A stretch of DNA of 5,200 nt from an uncultured Bacteroides sp. (GTDB lineage: Bacteria; Bacteroidota; Bacteroidia; Bacteroidales; Bacteroidaceae), in NCBI GenBank assembly GCA_900557355.1, contig USSR01000516.1, positions 1-5,200 on the forward strand, in the 5' to 3' direction. Below the pieces are notes generated by a model that made no database searches, had not been told where the DNA came from, and worked only from the letters and a program-made list of their open reading frames with translations. The position numbers and the translations under genes were made by a program. Positions within the stretch are counted from its first letter, which is position 1. Each line of letters starts with the position of its first letter. Positions 1 to 5,200 of the stretch are shown piece by piece.

Positions 1-1390
1 TTGAAAAACCGCCATAACTAAAGAATGGCAACGGAATACCAATCACAGGTGTCAATCCCAACACCATACCTACATTAATAAATAAGTGGAACAGGAATAT
101 ACTAACGACCGAGTACCCATAGACTCGACCAAAAGTAGACGGTTGCCGCTCCGCCACAGCAATCAGACGGAGTATTAATATAAGGAATAAGAGTAGCACG
201 GCAGTAGAACCTATAAATCCTTCTTCTTCACCTACCGTACAGAAAATGAAATCTGTATCTTGTTCGGGTACATATTTCAGCTTAGTCTGAGTACCGTTCA
301 GGAATCCTTTCCCTGTCAAACCACCGGAACCGATAGCTATCTTCGACTGGTTGACATTGTATCCGGCACCAGCCAAATCTTCTTCCATACCTAATACCAC
401 CTTGATACGTATCTGCTGGTGAGGCTCCAATACTTTATTAAAGAAGTAATCACTGGAATATAAGAAACCGATAGAACCGATAGCAAACATACCTATCAGA
501 AAATAACTAAGATGACGTTCACTTAACGAAAGGAAAATAAGATACCCAACTACCAGCACACACAGTCCCCATTGCACCCAAACCAAATTAAACGGAGTCA
601 CATATTCCGATATAAAATAAGCGATTAACAACACTCCAATGGTAACTAACAATACATTACGTACCGGTTCCCATTTCTTTTTATAAACCCATACCATTCC
701 TGCTGCAGACAGCAAGACCATCGAGAGTACGGCAAACTCTCCTATCGGCGTCGGCGTATCGGCAATAAACACCTGATCAAAACGAACGCCTACCACAAAG
801 TAAACTACTGCACACAACCCGGAAAACAGAACCACACCCGGCATCCCCTCCCGATACAGAACCAAAAAGAAAGCAGTATATACCAATGCGGATCCAGTCT
901 CTCGCTGCAAGATAATAAGCATCATCGGGAACAGAATAAGAAAAACCATCATCCAGATATTCTTCCAGTTCTTCATGGTGAACGAATAGGAATTCATATA
1001 CTTGGCCAACGCCAGTGCCGTAGCAAACTTGGCAAACTCCGCCGGCTGCAAACTTACTGGCCCCATAACCAGCCACGACCTCGATCCCTTCGTATCAGGA
1101 GCTATAAAGATAGTAACCACAAGTAATATGGCAAGTGCTATATAAATCAGATAGGCAAACATATCATAAATATCATCTTCAAGCATCAACAGCACAAACC
1201 CTAATCCGAAAGAGCAGATGATCCAAACCAATTGTTTGCCTGCACGAGTGGAGAAATCCCAGAAGTCGCGGTCACCATAATCATAGCTTGCCCCGCAAAC
1301 GCTGAACCAACCGAATGCAATCAGAATCAAGTAAACACAGATTGTTACCCAATCCAGTGATTTCCATATACTATCTCTCCTCGTCACCAT
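1..1390 (-). CDS. rodA: RodA, SEDS-family peptidoglycan glycosyltransferase (partial, C-terminus cut by window edge)
   Basis: RodA is an inner-membrane polymerase that joins lipid II into glycan strands for lateral wall growth, working with PBP2. 463 codons are present and the frame is open at the left edge. Visible SEDS landmarks: KGSRSWL at residues 101-107 followed by LQPAEFAKF (114-122); QRETGSAL (162-169); the conserved loop QSKIAIGSGGLTGKG (348-362); TDFIF with the presumed catalytic Asp at 380; and the family signature GIPLPFFSYGG (451-461). The protein is strongly hydrophobic throughout. Compared with E. coli RodA (about 370 aa) it has roughly 110 extra residues, about 205-312, containing about four additional predicted membrane helices. 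The start is ATG at 1390-1388 (MVTRRDSIW), the only good one: a TAA and a TGA lie in frame just upstream. It overlaps the end of mrdA by 20 nt and has no clear Shine-Dalgarno, so coupling to mrdA translation is likely. By family resemblance probably only about 20-25 residues are missing. Confidence 0.96.
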   Translation of the reverse strand, partial: MVTRRDSIWKSLDWVTICVYLILIAFGWFSVCGASYDYGDRDFWDFSTRAGKQLVWIICSFGLGFVLLMLEDDIYDMFAYLIYIALAILLVVTIFIAPDTKGSRSWLVMGPVSLQPAEFAKFATALALAKYMNSYSFTMKNWKNIWMMVFLILFPMMLIILQRETGSALVYTAFFLVLYREGMPGVVLFSGLCAVVYFVVGVRFDQVFIADTPTPIGEFAVLSMVLLSAAGMVWVYKKKWEPVRNVLLVTIGVLLIAYFISEYVTPFNLVWVQWGLCVLVVGYLIFLSLSERHLSYFLIGMFAIGSIGFLYSSDYFFNKVLEPHQQIRIKVVLGMEEDLAGAGYNVNQSKIAIGSGGLTGKGFLNGTQTKLKYVPEQDTDFIFCTVGEEEGFIGSTAVLLLFLILILRLIAVAERQPSTFGRVYGYSVVSIFLFHLFINVGMVLGLTPVIGIPLPFFSYGGFS

Positions 1391-3236
1391 ACATTATCAC
1401 ACGATTACTCATTTCTTCCGCTCTTTCCTCACTGGCAGGCGAAAGTTTTCCATTCAAATACTGTTCCATCATTAAAGCACCATAAGGTACTCCGTAGGTT
1501 GCCCCCCAACCACCATTCTCCACATAAACAGCAATAGCGATCTTCGGCTTGTCCATTGGGGCAAAACCTATAAATGCAGAGTGGTCATGTCCGCGATTCT
1601 GTGCCGTACCCGTCTTCCCACAGACTTCTACCCCCGGCAGGATCGCCCCGGCTATACGGCAAGTAGCACTTCCGGTAACTCCCGTAACAGCAGCCCGCAT
1701 ACCTTCTACAATTTCTTCATAATAAGAGCGGTCAATAGAAGTGTAACGACGTTCCCGGTAGGTACTATCCAATTCTGCATCCTGAATATCCTTCACGATA
1801 TGCGGAGTTATAAAATAACCACGATTGGCAATGGTAGCCGCCAAGTTTGCCATTTGCAAAGGTGTACTTAGAACTTCACCCTGACCGATAGAAATACTGA
1901 TTACCGTCAATCCATTCCATGATCCACGATAGGCCTTATCATAAACACCTGCATTTGGAATAAATCCGCGTTTCTCACCCGGCAAATCCGTTCCCAGCTT
2001 ATAACCAAATCCTTGAGAAACCATGTGATCTTTCCATACAGTAAGTGCATTCTGCGGCGAACCGTATTTCTTATCACCAAACATGCGATAAAGCCCCCAA
2101 CAGAAATAAGCATTACACGAAGTGGCAATTGCCGGTATCAACGGAAGTGGAGATCCATGTCCGTGACATCCCACACGCAGGCCTCCATAAATAAATCCAT
2201 GAGAACAGGGAAACGATGTGGACGGCTGTATGATACCTTCTTGTAAGAATGTCAGCGCCTGGGCTGTTTTGAAAGTAGATCCCGGAGGATAAACACCCAT
2301 AATCGCACGGTTCAACAACGGCTTCTGTTTATCTTTCTGCAACATATTATGGTTTTTCCCACGCTGACGTCCGATCATCAGATGCGGATCAAAATTAGGT
2401 GCCGATACCAGACATAAAATCTCCCCCGTTTCCGGCTCAATAGCCACAATAGCACCGATTTTATTCTTCATCAAACGCTCACCCAACATCTGCAAATCAA
2501 TATCCAATCCCAATTTCAGGTTCTTGCCCGGTACCGACGGCCTATCCAGTTTACCATCCATATAATGCCCCTGAATACGCCCGTGCGCATCACGAAGCAA
2601 AACCTCTACCCCCTTTTCACCACGCAGGTATTTCTCGTATGACTTCTCTATACCTTGCTTACCTACATAATCACCACGGATGTAATAATCATCAGCCTCA
2701 ATATCTCTCATTGAAACTTCACCGATATCCCCCAAAGCATGCCCGGCAGCATTATAGGTATATTGCCGGATAGTACGCCTCTGAATATAAAAACCCGGAA
2801 ATTTGAAAAGCTTTTCCTGAAACACACCACACTCTTCCGCTGAGAGCTGCGTCATAAATACCTGATGCGTATATCTGGAATAACCGGGATTCATCCAGCG
2901 GTTCTTCACATCTTTCATTCGCTTCAGCAACTGCTCTTTCGTAATATTCAGTGTACGGCAAAAATCGAGAGTATCCAGTTCTGTCACCTCTCGCGGTACG
3001 AATGTGATATCATACGCAGGTTGATTGAACACCAGCAACTTTCCATTGCGGTCATAAATCGCACCGCGCGAAGGATACTGGATTTTATTGAGGAAAGCGT
3101 TACTATCTGCGTTCTTCTTGTAAGTATCAGTCATGATCTGCAACACAAAAAGACGCATGATATAAATGATAACAATCACAATTGCTACCCCACCTATCAC
3201 TAATTTCCGCTTTTCGAGTGTATAATCTTTTGCCAT
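1371..3236 (-). CDS. mrdA: Penicillin-binding protein 2 (elongation-specific DD-transpeptidase)
   Basis: This is a class B PBP that cross-links peptidoglycan during cell elongation, anchored in the inner membrane with its catalytic domain in the periplasm; it is a beta-lactam target. The 621 residues are close to the E. coli PBP2 length (633). Layout: short basic cytoplasmic tail 1-12; one membrane helix about 13-33; non-catalytic pedestal domain about 50-230, opening with RGAIYDRNGK (57-66); transpeptidase domain about 250-590. All three catalytic motifs are intact: S320-T-F-K323 with the acylated serine, S373-C-N375, and K541-T-G543. GQGE at 451-454 is also typical. C344, C357, H360 and C374 cluster near the active site and may bind metal (see findings). 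ATG at 3236-3234 lies 1 nt after the mreD stop, preceded by a purine-rich run inside mreD; the gene ends in TAG within rodA. The PBP2 assignment, rather than the division enzyme FtsI, rests on the sequence and on the mreD/rodA neighbours. Confidence 0.97.
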   Translation of the reverse strand: MAKDYTLEKRKLVIGGVAIVIVIIYIMRLFVLQIMTDTYKKNADSNAFLNKIQYPSRGAIYDRNGKLLVFNQPAYDITFVPREVTELDTLDFCRTLNITKEQLLKRMKDVKNRWMNPGYSRYTHQVFMTQLSAEECGVFQEKLFKFPGFYIQRRTIRQYTYNAAGHALGDIGEVSMRDIEADDYYIRGDYVGKQGIEKSYEKYLRGEKGVEVLLRDAHGRIQGHYMDGKLDRPSVPGKNLKLGLDIDLQMLGERLMKNKIGAIVAIEPETGEILCLVSAPNFDPHLMIGRQRGKNHNMLQKDKQKPLLNRAIMGVYPPGSTFKTAQALTFLQEGIIQPSTSFPCSHGFIYGGLRVGCHGHGSPLPLIPAIATSCNAYFCWGLYRMFGDKKYGSPQNALTVWKDHMVSQGFGYKLGTDLPGEKRGFIPNAGVYDKAYRGSWNGLTVISISIGQGEVLSTPLQMANLAATIANRGYFITPHIVKDIQDAELDSTYRERRYTSIDRSYYEEIVEGMRAAVTGVTGSATCRIAGAILPGVEVCGKTGTAQNRGHDHSAFIGFAPMDKPKIAIAVYVENGGWGATYGVPYGALMMEQYLNGKLSPASEERAEEMSNRVIMYGDEER

Positions 3237-3237
3237 C

Positions 3238-3738
3238 TTACTTCTTCTTCACTCCTTCTATAGCCATGATACAGGTTACAGTCAGCAACGCACTTGCCAC
3301 AATTCTCAGCAGCAACGTTCCGATATGGGCGAACGAAAAGAACTCTATGGTAAGTAATATTGCATGATGAATAAAAACGCTAACAATCAAATACTTCAGG
3401 AAAGGAACAATCCCCATCGACTTAACCGAAGGAACTATATTTTCAAGCGTATCCCGCGGTACAAACAGACGCAGGAAAGTAGGGCGTAAGAAAGCCAGAG
3501 CCACCGTAGCCGCAGCATTCATACCCGGTGTATCCGAGAAGATATCCACCGTCAATCCCAGGAAAAACGCCCACAGCATCAAAGCATTCCGCGGCGTTTC
3601 CGACTCGAATTTCAGTATGAGATAGATATATAGAAAAGGAGTGGCATATCCGGCAATATGCACATTATTCAGTATCAGTACCTGCAATAGTACCAAACCG
3701 ACAAACCAACCTATTTTATGCAGATAATTGAGAACCAA
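3238..3738 (-). CDS. mreD: Rod shape-determining protein MreD
   Basis: MreD is a small integral inner-membrane protein of the elongasome that works with MreC to control RodA-PBP2. From the start chosen here it has 166 residues, normal for the family, with about five or six hydrophobic segments (roughly 10-26, 31-43, 53-66, 74-92, 112-132 and 139-160). GLTVDIFSDTPGMNA (61-75) matches the conserved 'G...D' loop of the family, and the C-terminus is basic (VKKK). The start is uncertain because the frame has no ATG or GTG near its beginning. I prefer TTG at 3738-3736 (MVLNYLHKIGW), which has an A-rich tract just upstream and puts the N-terminus right before the first helix. TTGs at 3756 and 3777 are possible, but they would translate a 7-bp tandem repeat into an extra 6-13 residues of unlikely protein. 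It ends in TAA at 3240-3238, 1 nt before mrdA. Confidence 0.9.
   Translation of the reverse strand: MVLNYLHKIGWFVGLVLLQVLILNNVHIAGYATPFLYIYLILKFESETPRNALMLWAFFLGLTVDIFSDTPGMNAAATVALAFLRPTFLRLFVPRDTLENIVPSVKSMGIVPFLKYLIVSVFIHHAILLTIEFFSFAHIGTLLLRIVASALLTVTCIMAIEGVKKK
3241..3255 (-). promoter_or_regulatory. Purine-rich translation start region for mrdA inside the mreD end
   Basis: The last codons of mreD on the coding strand are almost all purine (GGAGTGAAGAAGAAG), ending four bases before the mrdA ATG. With only 1 nt between the mreD stop and the mrdA start, this looks like a coupled reinitiation site in which the same bases code for the basic MreD C-terminus (GVKKK). Confidence 0.4.
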
Positions 3739-3747
3739 CGTTTTCTT

Positions 3748-3780
3748 AATTGACAATTGACAATTGATAATTGACAATTG
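3748..3780. repeat. 7-bp tandem repeat, unit AATTGAC, in the mreC-mreD spacer
   Basis: On the plus strand there are four full copies of AATTGAC, the third being AATTGAT, followed by a 5-base partial copy. This gives a 33-bp perfectly phased array just upstream of the preferred mreD start. On the coding strand the unit reads GTCAATT and creates a TTG triplet at nearly every copy. Each unit boundary also forms the palindrome CAATTG, except at the variant copy. Similar AT-rich short arrays are, from memory, common between genes in Bacteroides. No function can be assigned from sequence. Confidence 0.9.
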
Positions 3781-3802
3781 GGGTTACTATATTAAATTAG
3801 AT

Positions 3803-3835
3803 TATCACTCCTATCACTCTACCACCTTATCACTC
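3803..3835. repeat. Degenerate short repeat, GAGTGATA on the coding strand, after mreC
   Basis: On the minus strand, immediately after the mreC stop, GAGTGATA occurs three times (3835-3828, 3819-3812, 3810-3803). The last two copies are spaced 9 bp apart, and a diverged GGTGGTA lies between the first and second copies. It is separated from the AATTGAC array by about 20 bp of AT-rich sequence. The unit contains TGA, so it adds several stop codons behind mreC. It is too irregular to be a hairpin terminator. Confidence 0.7.
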
Positions 3836-3837
3836 CA

Positions 3838-4680
3838 TCACTTCTCCTCTTCCTTCTCCAGCGCTTTCTGCTCCTCTTGTCCGGTACGGGCAATTACCCG
3901 CACATTGCTCACCTTACCGAAATCCGTAGCCAGTTTTATCTTCAACAGATAAGAGAGACCGTCGTGAGAATCGGACATATCATCCACCGTTCCCACCATG
4001 ACTCCTGCCGGAAATACTGTGGAATAGCCGCTTGTCACCACCGTATCACCCAAGTTGAACTCTGCATGGCGAGGTAAATCCTTCAGATATGCAAAGCGAG
4101 AATCTCCATATTCCCACTTCAAATAGCCAAAATACTCGCTGCCTACAATCTTACAACTGATGCTCGATTTACTGTTCAGCAACGGAATAACGGTAGAGTA
4201 ATGCGGAGAAGTTTTATAGACAATGCCCACTACTCCATTAGCATCCACCACGCCCATTTCCGGACGGATACCTGCAGACGAGCCTTCATCAAGTGTAATA
4301 TAGTTATCCACCCGGTTCAAACTGTTTTTGATGACATTCGCCTTGAATATTTGGTATTCTTCCGGTTCAAGCCGTTCCAGACTATAGAGCCGCACAGAGT
4401 CCATTCCTTTATTATTCAATGTTTTCTCCAGGAATGCCACTCGTTGCTCCAGCCACATATTACGGTCGAGCAAGTCCTCATTGACAGATTTCAGATGGAA
4501 ATAAGAAGTTATAGTTCCCGAAACATCGTAAACTTTCCCCGCCACACTATTGGCCGATGTGAAAAACACACTCTGCTGATAGTAATTGAAGCGGAACAAT
4601 AAAACAAAACTGGCTGCCTCTAACAGTAGAAAGAGGAACCAGTAGTTGTATTTAATAAGAAAGTTCAGTAAATTTCGCAT
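3838..4680 (-). CDS. mreC: Rod shape-determining protein MreC
   Basis: MreC is a bitopic periplasmic scaffold that links cytoplasmic MreB to RodA-PBP2 and is thought to activate PBP2 by binding its pedestal domain. The 280 residues show a short cytoplasmic start, one membrane helix at about 11-31, a probable coiled coil at about 62-92 (leucine- and glutamate-rich, used for dimerisation in the family), then the paired beta domains. Family hallmarks are NYITLDEGSSAGIRPEMGVV (126-145) and GDTVVTSGYSTVFPAGVMVG (211-230). The last 15 or so residues are a charged Glu/Lys/Gln tail (EEQKALEKEEEK) that looks disordered. The start is ATG at 4680-4678, 9 nt after the mreB stop, with an AAAGG element just upstream; the stop is TGA. 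It follows mreB closely but is separated from mreD by an unusually long, repeat-filled spacer. Confidence 0.96.
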   Translation of the reverse strand: MRNLLNFLIKYNYWFLFLLLEAASFVLLFRFNYYQQSVFFTSANSVAGKVYDVSGTITSYFHLKSVNEDLLDRNMWLEQRVAFLEKTLNNKGMDSVRLYSLERLEPEEYQIFKANVIKNSLNRVDNYITLDEGSSAGIRPEMGVVDANGVVGIVYKTSPHYSTVIPLLNSKSSISCKIVGSEYFGYLKWEYGDSRFAYLKDLPRHAEFNLGDTVVTSGYSTVFPAGVMVGTVDDMSDSHDGLSYLLKIKLATDFGKVSNVRVIARTGQEEQKALEKEEEK

Positions 4681-4683
4681 ATG

Positions 4684-4688
4684 CCTTT
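4684..4688 (-). promoter_or_regulatory. Likely ribosome binding element for mreC (AAAGG)
   Basis: In the 9-nt gap between the mreB TAA and the mreC ATG the coding strand reads AAAGG, then three bases, then ATG. The core fits a partial Shine-Dalgarno, though the spacing is shorter than the classical optimum. Ribosomes finishing mreB would already be here, so coupling may matter more than the motif. Confidence 0.45.
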
Positions 4689-4689
4689 A

Positions 4690-5199
4690 TTACCGCATCA
4701 AGAATGAGAAACGATCCACATTCTTCAGCGCCACACCCGTACCTTTGGCAACAGCGTGCAGGGGATCTTCGGCAATGTGGAACGGAATGTTTATCTTATC
4801 AGTCAAACGCTTATCGAGTCCACGGAGCAATGCACCACCACCTGCCAGATAAATACCGTTGTGCACGATATCGGCATACAATTCGGGAGGTGTATTTTCC
4901 AATGCATTCAAGATAGCTGTTTCAATCTTTGAAATTGATTTCTCCAGACAGTGCGCTACTTCCTGATAGCATACAGGCACTTCCATAGGCAGAGCCGTGA
5001 TACGGTTCGGACCATGAACGATATAATCTTCCGGAGCATCCTCACCCAGTTCGGTCAAGGCAGCACCTACATTGATTTTAATACGCTCGGCCATACGCTC
5101 GCTGACCTTCACATTGTGTTGACGGCTCATATACTCCTGAATATCAGCAGTCAAGTCATCACCCGCAATGCGGATGGAGTTGTTGGCTACGATACCACG
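4690..5199 (-). CDS. mreB: MreB, actin-like cell-shape protein (partial, C-terminal half only)
   Basis: MreB is a bacterial actin homologue that forms ATP-dependent filaments on the inner membrane and directs where the elongasome inserts wall. The frame is open through the right edge, and the window holds the last 169 residues of a protein usually about 340 long. Recognisable blocks: RGIVANNSIRIAGDDL at the edge (typical 'G.VV..SIRIAGD' of MreB); the ERMAERIKINVGAA helix; and YLAGGGALLRGLDKRLTDK, the nucleotide-binding 'GGGALL' motif; then the typical end HIAEDPLHAVAKGTGVALKN. TTG at 5154 lies inside the gene and is not the real start, since conserved MreB sequence continues in frame upstream of it. 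It ends with TAA at 4692-4690. As the most upstream gene seen, it probably lies at or near the head of the operon, with its promoter outside the window. Confidence 0.96.
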   Translation of the reverse strand, partial: RGIVANNSIRIAGDDLTADIQEYMSRQHNVKVSERMAERIKINVGAALTELGEDAPEDYIVHGPNRITALPMEVPVCYQEVAHCLEKSISKIETAILNALENTPPELYADIVHNGIYLAGGGALLRGLDKRLTDKINIPFHIAEDPLHAVAKGTGVALKNVDRFSFLMR

Positions 5200-5200
5200 C

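Noticed and set aside
777..1076. A 99-residue minus-strand open frame
   Set aside because: It lies fully inside rodA in another frame, is Cys/Gly-rich with no family resemblance, and rodA has all its motifs intact here.
2752..2961. A 69-residue minus-strand open frame and similar short frames inside mrdA
   Set aside because: They are alternate frames inside an intact gene, with no independent start region or homology.
2865..3203. A 112-residue plus-strand open frame opposite the start of mrdA
   Set aside because: It is fully antisense to conserved PBP2 sequence and has no recognisable protein features.
3748..3780. A CRISPR array or transposon end
   Set aside because: The unit is only 7 bp without spacers, and there is no transposase, long inverted repeat or target duplication nearby.
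3781..3837. An internal promoter or terminator in the mreC-mreD spacer
   Set aside because: I looked for the Bacteroides -7 (TAnnTTTG) and -33 (TTTG) elements and found only AT-rich partial matches (for example TAATTTAA), and there is no GC-rich hairpin followed by a T run.
4201..4602. A 133-residue plus-strand open frame opposite mreC
   Set aside because: It is antisense to a well-conserved part of mreC, has odd composition (many His/Arg/Ile), no recognisable domain and no start signals; it is a shadow of the coding strand.
5152..5154. TTG as the start of a 154-residue mreB-like protein
   Set aside because: Conserved MreB residues (SIRIAGD) continue in frame upstream to the window edge, so the gene is simply cut by the edge.

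Overview
The window is a single, densely packed, minus-strand stretch of the cell-elongation (rod-shape) operon of a Bacteroidota bacterium, most likely a gut Bacteroides or a close relative. I base this on protein resemblance to Bacteroides homologues, the fused gene order mreB-mreC-mreD-mrdA-rodA, weak Shine-Dalgarno signals, and an AT-rich 7-bp tandem repeat of a kind I recall from Bacteroides intergenic DNA. I cannot name the species.

Reading 5'->3' on the minus strand (right to left): the C-terminal half of MreB (entering at the right edge, stop at 4690); MreC (4680-3838); a roughly 100-bp spacer made of two short-repeat blocks; MreD (about 3738-3238); the class B penicillin-binding protein PBP2/MrdA (3236-1371); and RodA (1390 to the left edge, missing only its extreme C-terminus). 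Apart from the mreC-mreD spacer the junctions are very tight: 9 nt between mreB and mreC, 1 nt between mreD and mrdA, and a 20-nt overlap between mrdA and rodA. This implies one transcript with translational coupling. No plus-strand gene, RNA gene, mobile element, CRISPR array or clear terminator was seen. No gene-free stretch exceeds 300 bases.

Together the products form the core elongasome. MreB filaments on the inner membrane face position MreC/MreD. MreC contacts and activates the RodA-PBP2 pair, in which RodA polymerises lipid II into glycan strands and PBP2 cross-links them. All conserved catalytic motifs visible in the window are intact.

This is mostly an ordinary housekeeping region and I do not see an undescribed system. 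The points worth a second look are: the repeat-filled mreC-mreD spacer, which leaves mreD without an ATG or GTG start; a Cys/Cys/His/Cys set near the PBP2 active site that may bind metal; and a RodA with about 110 extra membrane-spanning residues compared with the E. coli protein.
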